From: Heliocidaris erythrogramma
Lineage: Eukaryota > Echinodermata > Echinoidea > Camarodonta > Echinometridae
Direction: 5' to 3'
DNA: 64,000 nt
Assembly: GCA_025617745.1 (NCBI GenBank)
Contig: CM046853.1
Span: 3,220,873-3,284,872 of the forward strand
The notes beneath the pieces were generated by a model. That model worked only from the letters and a program-made list of their open reading frames with translations, was not told the DNA's origin and made no database searches. Shown one piece after another: positions 24,289 through 34,930 of the stretch. The position numbers and the translations under genes are program-made. Numbering within the stretch: the first letter of the stretch is position 1; each line of letters opens with the position of its first letter.

Positions 24289-27200
24289 CTGAAGAATGAG
24301 AACAAAAGAAGGAACATTGGAAAACAATGTTACATGACATAGCCCCATATAATGTTTATTCCCCACACCAAACCTTCAAAGATAGTCAGCTTGGTTGGAA
24401 GCTGAAATGTCAGTTGAGCAAACAATTAAAGTGAAGCCGATTGGTGAAAGAATAAAGAAGTTGGGAACTTGAAATATGAGATCACTAATACTAATTATTC
24501 GTGAAGTTTCCAATTGGAAATGCAGTCATGATATGTAATATCAAGTAGAGAAATCTTCAATTTGTTTTGTACCCAAGTAATTCAGTGTCCCTCTTCTCAA
24601 TTCTTAGGTTGGAACAGACATTTTTTCCACGAGAATACATGATGTACAAACATTTTACACATAATGTATCATGGACATAAAGTATGTTCTATTATTGGAA
24701 TGGAATAAAGTATTTTGAATACCTTTTTATACACCAAATGAGAGTTCTCCATGTATAGCATCATACATTCAAGTGCACCGAGTCCCTGTATAATCAGTGA
24801 TATCTACTTCCAAAAATTCATAACTTATTTTATTCCTTGAAAACAGCAATTTTGTTCAAACTTTCACTGATATTCTTCTGAGATATTTCTGCTTCTATTG
24901 AAGCCAACTTTCTATGAAGCTTCTATTTCCCTTTAACATTTGGCAAGTAGTGCAGAGGTCAACATTTTATCACATGCACATGGGGACACATACACATAGA
25001 CAGTAAAAACTTCTCAAACATCTTTTGTGTGAAATCACGATTCCCCTCCAATTAATATAATATCAATAAGTCTAATAGAAGAAAAAAAAATTCTATCATC
25101 CTTTATCCATAAGCATGAAATGACTTTGTGGACCGCTGGCGAAAAGGTCGGCGCCAGAAGGAAAACAGAAAATACTGAATTAATCATTCTAAACCAAGAA
25201 AGAAAGAAATTTGTAGACTTATTTTTATCCACTGTACCCATCATTGAAAAATATCATATGCTTGACACAAATTACTCTTTCATATCTAAAGATTAGTTGT
25301 ACCAAATATTAATATATTGCAGTTGTTTGTATCATAAAAACACCTGTCCTACGTATGTAATATAATATAAGGTTTAAATCTTACCTCACAGGCTTCTAGA
25401 GTAGGCATGAAGATCCTCTCACAGATTAGTTGAGCTATCCTAGCTCCTCTCTTTACTGTTGACAAAAAACAAACATTGTAAAAGGTTATAGAACGGAAAC
25501 CAACATGTCAATAAATTATATCAAATAACTTTCCATGTTACAATCTATTATTTCTCTTAATTCATTTGACACTATTGTATGCAGACAATTAGTGAAAAAC
25601 GACAAAGAATTTAAGCCCTCTGATATGTAGCATCAGCCATTTGCAATCCATAAAACAAAATCGGTCCAACCGGCAATAGGATGCTTGATCATTAGCCTGA
25701 AAGTAAATGACAAGAAAAACGTCTATTGAAGAAATGAACAACGTTGTAAAAAGTGTTCATTAAGGTGTCCCTGAGATACAGTACTACTTATGCATTTTAT
25801 TGTTAATATGTCATTAATAACTACAGGCTACACAGGCAAATCCATGACACACTGCCAGTAGTGGACGAAACCTTTCATGTGACATGGGAATAAAATTACA
25901 TATATAGAACTCATTAAGGTAACATTTCTGTTGTGTAATTTATTCCATGCAGTAAATCTCCCCTGATATCATTCACATCCTGTTCAACAATGTAATATAT
26001 CAAAAAGGTTTCACATTTGACATAAAAGCTCATGACAATTTGACTTCAATACATTACAAAATTACAAAAAGCTGAAATCGGTCCAGTAATAGAGCTTTTG
26101 TCTTTGTGAATATCTAAAGTGGGTTTTTTTTTCATTTCTGAGTTTTAAATACAGATTAGACATAATATCAGTATGAGAGAAGACACCTGATAAGCAATAA
26201 TCTTACAATTGTGATTGGTAACATCAATCCCTAAAACAAATTTTCCATATAAAGATTTCTCATATGTTGACAAGATAGTTTTAGCTTAGAATTCAGCCTT
26301 AGTCACAAGAAAAGGCTTCAGTAATACTGATCAAGTTTCATTTCAAACAGCTGTTTGATATCACTAAATGAAGCAAGGAACAAACCTTCAAAGTCAGTAT
26401 TGGAGAAGTTAAAAAGAAGAACATATACATTCCCTCTGTAGTCTCTGTCAATAACACCAGCTGTAGAAGACAACAACAAAATACTGGGATGAAAGAAAGG
26501 CACGACTTCATATAGTTTATAGGACCAGCATAAAAATCTAATAATCTCAGCTCTTTGGTTTGGTATTTGTAGTAATAGTACATCATCATGGATTTTATTC
26601 AAAAAAGGGGTATTTTTGTTCATGGGAATTGCTGTTTGGGTTTAAGTGCTTTTTGTAGCTTGAGATATTAAACTGTGTTTACTTTGGTATTACTCAACAA
26701 TGCACAAATATAATTAAAACTTCTGTAAGGCCAATGGTTGTAATTTATTGAAATTGCAACAACTTGAATGAAAATGAATTATCTCACTAGGTTGTTCTAA
26801 ACACTGTGTTTTCTGCGATCAGTCTTAAGCTACAGTGCAACCTAATTTACAAAGGTATCCACAAATTAATTTCATATGGTATGTTTCCAATCATAATACT
26901 GTTTCACATTGTTAATCTCAATACAAAAACTGTTTTGTGATATTATATATAACTTTAAAATTTATGAAATTACGTCGAATTTCAAGAAGAATGACAAGAT
27001 TTTCTATATTGTCCAAATATATTTCAGGCAACAATAGATACATGTAATGGGTGGTTCAAACCTCCTGAGAAAGTGAAAGGGTCAAATGAATCTACTAAAA
27101 TAGAGTGAATGTATTGAAATCAAGATACATACCTCCAACATCGATGAACTTCTTTGAGGCTAACCCTGACCTTGGAGCTATCCTACCATAGCAGCCTTCA

Positions 27201-30200
27201 GGAAGAGCTATTTGAATGTCAGTAGGAACTAAAGCTTTGTCCTTGGCTGGTACGACCATGTCCTTATTACTGCAAGGGAGGAAGGAGGAAGGATGAGGTT
27301 GAAGACCAGAAAAGTTATATATTTAGTCAGTCTATAAGTGTATCTTCAAAGTTATACAAAACATTCATGGCAAGAAAACCCTATATCACTTGAATAATGA
27401 CCACCTGCACACATAATTTTTTTTTTTTAAATAAAATGTCACAGATTCAGACTAAGACTTTATATCAGGAAACCACCTATCTAAACAGTGTAACAACTCC
27501 TTTTGTCAAGGGGATTTTCCTGTTGGGAAAAGAGATGTGACAATGAAGCATTAAAAAACAAATACTTGTTAAGAGATTGCCATTGTGTGTTGCAGCTGTC
27601 GTTTCTCCCAACCTCTTGCGGTCCAGTGTCATTAATGATTCATGACTCTGGGTTAAAAAGGTATTTCAACTGCAACACACAATGGCAATTGTTGATTTGT
27701 GGCCTTACTTTTTCAAAAAGTGAACAATCTAATTAAATATTCAGAGCAATATTTAAAGAAACGGAGAAACGTAAGAGAACTTGCCCCGATTTTTTTGGGG
27801 GGTCTCGGTATCACGCGATCTGAGCAATAAGAGTCCTTTGCAATTCCACCCTCCGGGTGAAATTTTGAGGATCGCATGATTATTGGAGAGTTGCGCCCTG
27901 TGTGGGATATGCATGTAGAGAAAGAGCTGCGTAGGGGAATAAACCAAATAAAAAAATATAAAAAAACAGACACAATCTAGACTAGCCAGTTGTCTGCAGA
28001 TACTTCATTCGTGGAAAATGGCAGCCCCCGTGTGCAGCAGACGACGGGCGAAAGGAATGTTTGGTGGGATCTAAAACATTCTATAACTTTTTTTCATAGC
28101 TGTAGAATTCTGATAAATTTGGTATCAACTTAATCAACTTAATCAGTTACACTTCATATAAAATCAATAGAAAAAACTAAGGATGGATTTCTCTTTAAAC
28201 ATAAGTTAAAGGGGGTGTAAACTGACAAGACTATGTGTCTTTCCCTTGGCCTGACATGGGGCCAATTCAGTTTATCCGCAACTGCGACGCGACCGCAGTA
28301 ATCGCTCCTCATGTAAGTACCTGCAACATACGCGAAAACCGAAGAGTAAGAGTAACTTTGGTCTGTTTCGCAAACGCCGACATGTGGAGATTAAGTCACT
28401 GACTACTGTTAGCTGAAGTCCATTCGTTTACGTGCAGTTGTCCAAACAAAACGTAGATGGCGTTAACCGGTATTTGCCGCGCAACAACCCCTTTAAAAAA
28501 AAAAGTGCTACGAGCCGTTGTCTTTCTCTCAAATTTGCTAAAACGTCAAACATGTCAAAGCTTTCACGTAGGAAGGAGGGAAACTCCCCCCTCCCTGCAC
28601 CCACCCGTTACTACAGTGCAGTATTGCGTCCGAATTCAGACCAGTTCAGAACTATATTCAAATTTCATGCATACTAATACTTTTAAAGCAAAGGTTGTTC
28701 TTTACACCCACCCCCTGGGGAGCAAGCTTTGGATGCTCATCAGCAATTCGGTGCTCACAACTGCCCCCCCCTAATTAAATCTTAACTAGCTTAGACCAAA
28801 AGCTTCAGTCACTCTGTATCGTCGGTTGTTCCGCTGAGACGTCTGGCTCCACTAGACCTCCGTATAAAGAGACTGAATGCTCACATATCGCGTAGTGTGT
28901 GGACGGTCATATCATTGAATAGTCTCCGCCCATTGACCTCTTTGATAGACGTGATTGTGAGCGTACGCACGTTGTAGACGTATGTGCAGATAATAGAATT
29001 GACCCCGGAACCGGAAGCGGTTCTCGGGAAAGATCGCCATTTTATTATTTCTCTGTGTGTTTGTGTGTACTGTGTAGCATGCATTCAGTGGCGTACGCGT
29101 TAACAGTACAGTAACCAGAACGTGGCGAACATGGTAGCGAACCGACTTTGTAGCCGGCTGCTAGGTAATTCCTAATTCTATTTCAAATCGTTAATTTTTG
29201 TTATAGATATGTAGTATATATAAGATGTAACGTCCTATAACGGGAGTGGGCGGGCTACTATGACGAAACAATACAGGCTAGGCCGGCGGAGTCGAGGTGA
29301 AGTCACGGGTCGGGACCATACGAGTTTGGGGCAGTTCGAAGTTTGACGTCGTTCGTTGTTCTTGTTCGTGTGGATGCACAAGTTTATTTAAGGTTAGTTT
29401 TGTGGTGGATTTGCGAATCAAGTGGAATGTGCTGATGGTAGCTGTGTATTTTAATTCATATAACTGGTGATAAATGTGCTCGGTCACTAAATTGGCGACG
29501 AGGATGGGATAAGTACCTACCTCAAATCGCAGGGGCTATCCGCGCCACGGTAAACCGAAGCACGGGTTTACTCCAAACAGGCTTATGCTCGACCGAGAAG
29601 TAAACTTGCCTGCTGATCTTGTTTTCACCATTCCGACATCCCCACCCAACAGGCCCATAGACGAGTATGCGACAGACCTGGCGAATGCAATGCGCCATGC
29701 TCTCAAATCGACTCAGCGGTTGATGAAGCGTGACTATGACGTAAAGCAACATGTACGCCAATTCGAGGTCGGTGACCGCGTCTATATTTTAGATACGGCC
29801 ATAACCAAGGGGAGTCACGGAAGTTGTCTCCCCCCATACTTGTATAGGGTGGCATATAAGAAAAGAGCCTTCACTCTAAACCACGACCGTCTCAAGAGGT
29901 GCACGGATAGGAGTGAAGCCCTCACAGGTGCCCTGAAAGATGTCTATTGTTTTTGTAAGGGCCCCGACGATGGATCATTAATGATACAATGTGACGGATG
30001 TGACGAATGGTTTCACGGCAGCTGTGTAGGAGTAACATTAGCGGAAAGTTTCGAAATGGACAAGTATTTTTGTCCGTTTTGCAACAGGGACAGGTGAGAT
30101 TAGCTAACCGAGTCTCTGTGTGTCTCGACCGGGTGATCGAGGAGTTGCCCAGCTCTTTTGGCGTCGTGGTGGGCATCCACCCTTAACATGCCCATCGTGT

Positions 30201-33200
30201 GAAGACACAAGAGTGCTCTGCCCTTGTAGCTGCCCTGGCTAATCCCAGGGTGGTCGGCATTTCGGAGGTTGGCCTGGACTTTTCTGTCTCCGAATCTCGC
30301 TGGCCGGCGCAGGAGGTACTCTTTGAGCGCCTCCTAGGCCTGTCAACTGGGAGGGTTTTGGTGGTCCACCTCCGAGGTGCCGTGAGTGGCAAGGGCGGAT
30401 CGGACTCTGTTTCCAGGTCGGCGCATACCATCGCGCGCCGTAAAATTGCAAGTAACTGCCCGCGGGAGCAACGCGTCCACCTCCATTGTTTTGAGGGCAC
30501 TCCCAGCATTGTAGATGAGTGGATGGGCCTGTTTCCCCATGTATACTTTGGGGTGACGGGACTGGCTAAAAGGCACCTGGGTGCGGGGTCCCCTCAGGCC
30601 ATGGGAATCAGGGCCATCCCTAATAATCGCCTTCTACTAGAGACAGATGCACCACATCTGCCCGTCCACCCCCAACAATCATGGCATACCCCAGAATTCC
30701 TGGGAGATGTCGTCTATGTGGTAGCCCGGATTCGGGGAGTCTGTTTCACCGGTCTCATGCGGGAAACGGCCGCTAACGGCATGAGGCTGTATGGCCTGTG
30801 CTGATTTCATGTTTTTGCCGGATAAGTTGCGCGCGTTATTGTTTATTATTCCGTTTTTCCATACCAGCTCTTGCACCCCCCTGCAACCCCAATATATGTT
30901 TATGTATGTATTTATGTTTCACTTTATATGCCATATATGGAACACCATGTTATAATAGTTGCTTCGTAAATACTCCGGTACGAGTTTTTATATCCCCCGT
31001 TGTTTTTCCAACACTTGTGTTCTCCATATTTTTGTTTGTTTATTGCAATTTATATTCAGTAAATTCTATGTATTGATTGTTTGATTTACGTGTTGAAATT
31101 TGCAGGGGTGTGCAAGTTCCTCCACCATATTCGACTCACATATAGATAAAAATGTGCGCGCGTGGGCGAATAAGGTGTGCTGGGGGGAATTTTTAAGATA
31201 TTATTTAGAAAAAGTGGATGAGGAAAACAATGTAGAAAATGTAATAATTGCAGTACTTATAATGTTATGTTGTGGGAAATTCATGAGTATTTCAACTGAA
31301 AAAGAAGATTTATTTTTAAATGTCTACAGCAAACAGAACTTTAAGAAGGAATTAGTATTAATTTATATTAAAATGTTAATAACTTAACGGGGACATGCGA
31401 CTTTCCCCCCTCCCCCGGCCTTTTTTAGACAACCGGGTTGTTAACAGTGCATAACCGGAACGTAGCGAACATGGTAGCGAACCGACTTTGTAGCCGGCTG
31501 CTAGGTAATTCCTAATTCTATTTCAAATCGTTAATTTTTGTTATAGATATGTAGTATATGTAAGATGTAACGTCCTATAACGGGAGCGGGCGGGCTACTA
31601 TGACGACACAATACAGGCTAGGCCGGCGGAGTCGAGGTGACGTCACGGGCCGGGACCATACGAGTTTGGGGCAGTTCGAAGTTTGACGTCGTTCGTTGTT
31701 CTTGTTCGTGTGGATGCACAAGTTTATTTAAGGTTAGTTTTGTGGTGGATTTGTGAATCAAGTGGAATGTGCTGTGTATTTTAATTCATATAACTGGTGA
31801 TAAATGTACTCGGTCACTAAAGATATAACCTAAAATAAGGTCTACACCTTTCTAAGTTCAGTAAATACATCTACTATCTAGATCTACATGTTGAAAATAC
31901 TGAAAAACTAGGGTGGTGTATTCCGCCCTAAGCATAGGTCGGCTGTTCGGACACCTTGTTGGTGATATACGGGTGTACCATCTGTCATGTCTGTCTATCC
32001 TTCTTCCCGTGCACGTGCAGAGAATGGAACAATCTAAAGAAGGATCCTGCCATGCCTGCAGTCTTCCCGTCACTTGATGTCTTCAATAGGGCATTGACAT
32101 GATTGAGGGAAGCCCTCATCTAGCATGCAGTTATGTCAACAAACTTTTTAGGAGCACTTCACATGTATATTACTGCACGGCACCCTGTTCACATCATGTA
32201 ATTTTGTAAATATAATTTGCACCTGAAGTATGTTTGTGCCATGACGACTGCATGCACGCCACTCTGTAGTGTGTTGATCTTCAACTATGAAGGATGCACT
32301 TTTTACAGAAGAAGAAGGTGGAGAAATGTCAGAAATAATGATTTCCCCATAACAGACGGTTATTTCTGTCTATAATAAACTAGCTAGGCATGCTAGGCCT
32401 AGCCTCATGCCATGTAACTCCAAAGTCGACCTAGCCCATTTTATGGCTAAAAGCATCGCTTAATTTCGGCAGGTAAGATAGAAATTTGTACTTACACTTC
32501 AAGAGAATTACAGTAACTATGTAGCAGGCTCTTTGATATTACGATTTAACGATTGTTTCGATGAAAAAAATGGAATTTCCTCGCCGAGCCGATCTTTTCC
32601 CCGTACTGTACCGTCGATTCAAATGACTCGATCGCACTGTGTGATCGAGTCAGCGACGTATATACGGTACATTACACACAGTGCGATCGAGTCATTTGAA
32701 TCGACGGTACAGTACGGGGAAAAGATCGGCTCGGCGAGGAAATTCCATTTTTTTCATCGAAACAATCGTTAAATCGTAAAATCAAAGAGCCTGCTACATA
32801 GTTACAGTAATTCTCTTGAAGTGTAAGTACAAATTTCTATCTTACCTGCCGAAATTAAGCGATGCTTTTAGCCATAAAATGGGCTAGGTCGACTTTGGAT
32901 AGTTGTACCTGGAGCTCCAACGCTGCGCGTTGGAGCTCCCTGGAGTTACATGCCATGGAGCCTACGTGGTCATGGTGGTTGTGTTTTGCACTTGCACTGT
33001 TGCAGTACCAGAAAGAGTCTAAATTCTTTGTTAAATTTTTCTGGTGCAATTTGTAAATTGTATACAGCTTGCCTGTACTACTGTAGTACTGCAATTTTAT
33101 TTGAGAAGAGTGTCAAAGTTATTATTGCTAAGTTAAGTCTGATTTTCATCATAAGTTAATCTTCATCTCACCTGAACAAGTCGTAACCAGCCGCGTGATC

Positions 33201-33332
33201 TGAGCCTCGAACAGGAGCGAATGCATCGGGAGAAAGTCTTGCAAACTTCAAAACAGGCTCTACCACAGCATTATCGACGCTGTCTACGTCCATTTTTTGT
33301 CGCTTGGCGGGGGATTCAACGCCGGGAGACAT
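24232..33332 (-). CDS. DUT: Deoxyuridine 5'-triphosphate nucleotidohydrolase (dUTPase), five coding exons
   Basis: Hydrolyses dUTP to dUMP and pyrophosphate, limiting uracil in DNA and feeding dTMP synthesis; the family works as a homotrimer. Coding exons (minus): 33332-33172, 27269-27133, 26460-26386, 25455-25385, 24288-24232. All junctions are GT-AG and the sum is 501 bp, or 166 aa plus stop. All five dUTPase motifs are in order: HAAGYDLFS (46-54), GRIAPRSGLA (82-91), GAGVIDRDYRGNV (99-111, with the catalytic Asp of VID and the Tyr that excludes ribose), RIAQLICERI (130-139) and RGEGGFGSTG (155-164, the C-terminal arm that closes over the substrate). PAKRQK near the N-terminus looks like a nuclear signal. 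Start chosen at MSPGVES because the human nuclear form starts similarly; an in-frame upstream ATG could add a mitochondrial leader. Intron 1 is 5.9 kb and full of transposons. The gene is divergent from KTI12. Confidence 0.96.
25385..25455 (-). CDS. DUT: DUT coding exon 4
   Basis: Encodes VKRGARIAQLICERIFMPTL, motif 4. Acceptor TCAACAG; donor GAG|GTAAGA. Confidence 0.95.
26386..26460 (-). CDS. DUT: DUT coding exon 3
   Basis: Encodes motif 3, AGVIDRDYRGNVYVLLFNFS, with the catalytic Asp and the uracil/deoxyribose-sensing Tyr. Acceptor TTCTACAG; donor GAAG|GTTTGT. Confidence 0.95.
27133..27269 (-). CDS. DUT: DUT coding exon 2
   Basis: Encodes residues 54-99 and one base of codon 100, including ALVPTDIQIALPEGCYG and motif 2 (APRSGL). 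Acceptor CTTGCAG, donor GGAG|GTATGT on the minus strand. Confidence 0.95.
27576..27689. mobile_element. 114-bp MITE in DUT intron 1
   Basis: ATTGCCATTGTGTGTTGCAG at 27576-27595 is perfectly inverted at 27670-27689. The loop is about 74 bp. No coding content. Confidence 0.75.
29099..29491 (+). repeat. 5' LTR
   Basis: Begins near GTTAACAGT and ends near CTCGGTCACTAA. Shared landmarks with the 3' copy include GTAGCGAACCGACTTTGTAG and GTTCGAAGTTTGACGTCGTT. A PBS-like TGGCGACGAGGATGGG follows at 29493. Confidence 0.85.
29585..30097 (+). CDS. LTR-element frame: integrase C-terminus plus PHD finger
   Basis: The N-terminal part (LPADLVFTIP, AMRHALKSTQRLMKRDYD, FEVGDRVYILD) is the tail of a Gypsy-type integrase, in which GDRVY marks the small beta-barrel after the core. 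The C-terminal part has the Cys4-His-Cys3 layout of a PHD finger: YCFCKGPDDGS, CDGCDEWFHGSC, YFCPFCNRD, with the aromatic W typical of fingers that read methylated H3K4. Part of a broken element; a fossil frame, not a host gene. The PHD call is firm at motif level; its role in target choice is inference from chromodomain-bearing relatives. Confidence 0.75.
   Translation: MLDREVNLPADLVFTIPTSPPNRPIDEYATDLANAMRHALKSTQRLMKRDYDVKQHVRQFEVGDRVYILDTAITKGSHGSCLPPYLYRVAYKKRAFTLNHDRLKRCTDRSEALTGALKDVYCFCKGPDDGSLMIQCDGCDEWFHGSCVGVTLAESFEMDKYFCPFCNRDR
30199..30804 (+). CDS. LTR-element frame: TatD-like metal-dependent hydrolase
   Basis: About 200 codons with TatD-family landmarks: VGISEVGLDFS (metal-binding Glu), VLVVHLRG, HLHCFEG (His), YFGVTG, RLLLETDAPHLP (Asp of ETDAP), and a C-terminal GLMRETAANGMRLYG. 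TatD proteins are 3'-5' exonucleases / DNases with a TIM-barrel fold. Position and strand place it inside the LTR element after the PHD-bearing frame. It is part of a broken copy. What such a domain does for the element is unknown to me. Confidence 0.7.
   Translation: MKTQECSALVAALANPRVVGISEVGLDFSVSESRWPAQEVLFERLLGLSTGRVLVVHLRGAVSGKGGSDSVSRSAHTIARRKIASNCPREQRVHLHCFEGTPSIVDEWMGLFPHVYFGVTGLAKRHLGAGSPQAMGIRAIPNNRLLLETDAPHLPVHPQQSWHTPEFLGDVVYVVARIRGVCFTGLMRETAANGMRLYGLC
31440..31821 (+). repeat. 3' LTR
   Basis: Same repeat as 29099-29491. The 40 bp before it is pyrimidine-rich on this strand rather than a textbook polypurine tract. Confidence 0.85.
31850..32345 (+). mobile_element. LINE 3' end with GAA-type tail
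   Basis: A frame ending in REWNNLKKDPAMPA and FNRALT then stop (about 32015-32100) is the C-terminal tail typical of non-LTR RT proteins (WN.L...F...L). A 3' UTR follows and ends in ACAGAAGAAGAAGG. Only the extreme 3' end is present. Confidence 0.55.
32419..32899. repeat. Near-perfect palindrome, 225-bp arms, 31-bp spacer
   Basis: Arm 32419-32643 is the reverse complement of 32675-32899, with about two mismatches seen by eye. The arms contain TTCGGCAGGTAAGATAG, a good 5' splice-site consensus, and CGATCGCACTGTGTG at the centre. It lies in DUT intron 1, so the pre-mRNA could fold into a 225-bp duplex. The mirror similarity continues beyond the arms (GTAACTCCA / TGGAGTTAC), interrupted on the right by a 41-bp hairpin. 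Confidence 0.9.
32900..32940. mobile_element. 41-bp mini-hairpin in the palindrome's right arm
   Basis: GGAGCTCCAACGC-TGC-GCGTTGGAGCTCC is a perfect hairpin. The left arm lacks it. TGGA flanks it on both sides (32896-32899, 32941-32944). Its 3' half plus flank (GGAGCTCCCTGGAGTTAC) also forms half of the hairpin at 61441-61482. Confidence 0.7.
33172..33332 (-). CDS. DUT: DUT coding exon 1
   Basis: Encodes residues 1-53 plus two bases of codon 54, ending in motif 1 (AAGYDLF). The donor is CAG|GTGAGA on the minus strand. The reading frame stays open upstream of the ATG. Confidence 0.95.
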
Positions 33333-33434
33333 GTCGCAAAAAGGATGACAAATATAAACAGGAGAATTAGAAGGGCGTAAAAGTAAACAGTTTCGTTGAA
33401 GGACAAAGACCGTCTTTCTCAGCGTACGAAACAT
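33333..33434 (-). CDS. DUT: Possible mitochondrial leader of DUT (in-frame upstream start)
   Basis: An in-frame ATG at 33434 would add 34 residues beginning MFRTLRKTVFVLQRN. The leader has five basic residues and a single acidic one, at its very end, with alternating hydrophobics: the character of a mitochondrial presequence. Human DUT makes mitochondrial and nuclear forms from alternative 5' exons. Here the same could come from alternative starts or transcription starts in one exon. The frame also has ATGs further up (to 33518), less like a leader. Inference only. Confidence 0.5.
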
Positions 33435-34769
33435 ACGGGCATGCATATATGTCATATACGTATAGACGTGTTGTTGTTTATTCAAGCTGGGGCGCGAAAT
33501 CTTGACCCACAATTCCACATGCGCGGGAAAATCGTTTGGGTATCCGGTTTGGTGTTGGGGATTTCCCCCTTCCTAGCCTTGGCTTGCGCTTGCGCCTTGT
33601 CATTAATTCAGATATGCAAGCATTCACTTGCGAAACTATTTCTGAAAGAGAAATCACAAGAGGATTTCTCTAATAATTATTTAAACACACACAGTCACCA
33701 TTTGGCGAGACATATAAATAGAGGAGTATGCGAGGTATACCAGGTATCCGTGTAAAAAACATACGGTACCGGTAAATTGTAAATTTCAGCATGGCCATGG
33801 CAGTCACATAATATAGCCACTGGTGAAGAGGGTGAATGTGTGTTTACTTAATCCTGACAATATTTTTTTGCTACTTTTGAGAAGGCAATAGGCCTACAGC
33901 TTTTTTTTCACAATTTAAGGAGTTATTAATCAAATGATCATTAATTGCAGCTCAAGAAAATCACAATACCAGCTACACTCTGAATAGAATAAAACACTTT
34001 AGTTATTAAAGGAGGAAGGTAACAATTTTTTTCTTTACATCCCAGGCCCAGAGCATTTGGAGTGGGAGCAAATAGGCTTGTTTTATCGGGGGGGGGGGGG
34101 GGGGGTGCGTCTGACACTCCCTTCCTGAATTGGACAATTTTGTCCGTAGTAGGCCTAGCAGTAGCATATTTTTAGTAATATGTAAGTATGTAACTTTTTC
34201 CTCTACCAAAAGTGGCCATGGGCTTTAAGAGGGAAAATTGACCCCAATTTCAGGGCCCTTTTCAGGGTCGACCTGAACATCCAAGGCCATTGGAAATTTT
34301 GTCATTTTTTTTCCTTTTCTATATTACCAACCAAGGAAATAACTCCTTGATTTTACTTCCCTTTTTTTTTTGGGGGGGGGGGGGGTGCATGGGTATAGGT
34401 TAAATCCAGTGGCGGATCCAGGGGGGCACTTCCGGCCCATGCCTCCCCCCCCCCCTTTTGGAAGAAAAATATGCATTTTGACCATAAAAGATCCACACTT
34501 TTGTCGATTGTTCCCCCCCCCCCCCCCTTTATACTAAAGCCTGGATACGCCCCTGGTTCAATCGACCCAACTGTGGAGTCTGTTTCGGGGGCTCTGGTGG
34601 CATGACCGGGGCTAAAAATGCAAACCTGACAGTGTATGAATTGACATTGGGTGACTACAGACGTGTAAATTTTTAAAATTCTATGTTACCAGCTTGCCGC
34701 CATATCAGCCTTGCTATACATTGATGACCACCGGATGACCGGCCTGAGAATTCGTTTCCTGAACCCAAG
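33435..34769. other. Intergenic DNA between divergent DUT and KTI12
   Basis: Contains homopolymer G runs at about 34090 and 34372 and a unit of the GGCGGATCCAGG family at about 34410-34555. Promoters of both genes should lie between here and 34990, but no TATA box could be chosen with confidence. Confidence 0.5.
34410..34556. mobile_element. GGCGGATCCAGG-family short repeat
   Basis: Starts AGTGGCGGATCCAGGGGGGC and ends CTGGATACGCCCCTGG, imperfect inverses with C-tracts inside. Same family as the array at 11719-12440. Confidence 0.6.
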
Positions 34770-34930
34770 CCGGTTGCGCCAGCGACCACCGGGACCGCCG
34801 CTAGCTGCTAGCTGGGAGGGCCGCGTCGTCGATGGCCGCGCCGGCAGGGCGATGCCGACCGTACCAACGCTAGCGGCCGTCGCCGTCGCCGCCGGCCGGA
34901 CGTACTACGTACGTAGGTACGTCTGCACCA
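34770..34930 (+). promoter_or_regulatory. CpG-rich block upstream of KTI12
   Basis: Abruptly GC- and CpG-rich (GCCGCCGGCCGG, CGTCGCCGTCGCCGCC, TAGCTGCTAGCTGG) in an AT-rich window, ending about 70 bp before the KTI12 ATG with a palindromic CGTACTACGTACGTAGGTACG-like stretch. Position suggests promoter or 5' UTR of KTI12, possibly shared with DUT. No initiator element was assigned. Confidence 0.55.

Larger units (their letters stand above)
29099..31821 (+). mobile_element. Broken LTR retrotransposon (Ty3/Gypsy-like) with PHD-finger and TatD-like parts
   Basis: Two direct repeats of about 390 bp (29099-29491 and 31440-31821) flank an internal region of about 1.95 kb, with a TGG-starting primer-binding-like site right after the left repeat. 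Internal parts: the C-terminal end of a Gypsy-type integrase joined to a PHD finger, and a TatD-hydrolase-like frame. The copy is a fossil with several breaks. By eye the two LTRs differ at about a dozen single sites plus an indel or two, so it is fairly young. It lies in DUT intron 1 in antisense orientation. No convincing target-site duplication could be read. Confidence 0.8.

Noticed and set aside
29585-30804. Host genes for a PHD-finger protein and a TatD DNase
   Set aside because: Both lie between matching LTRs, the first is joined to an integrase tail, and no host-type splice structure is seen.
29085-31835. Target-site duplication of the LTR element
   Set aside because: No matching 4-6 bp word could be placed immediately outside both LTRs with confidence.
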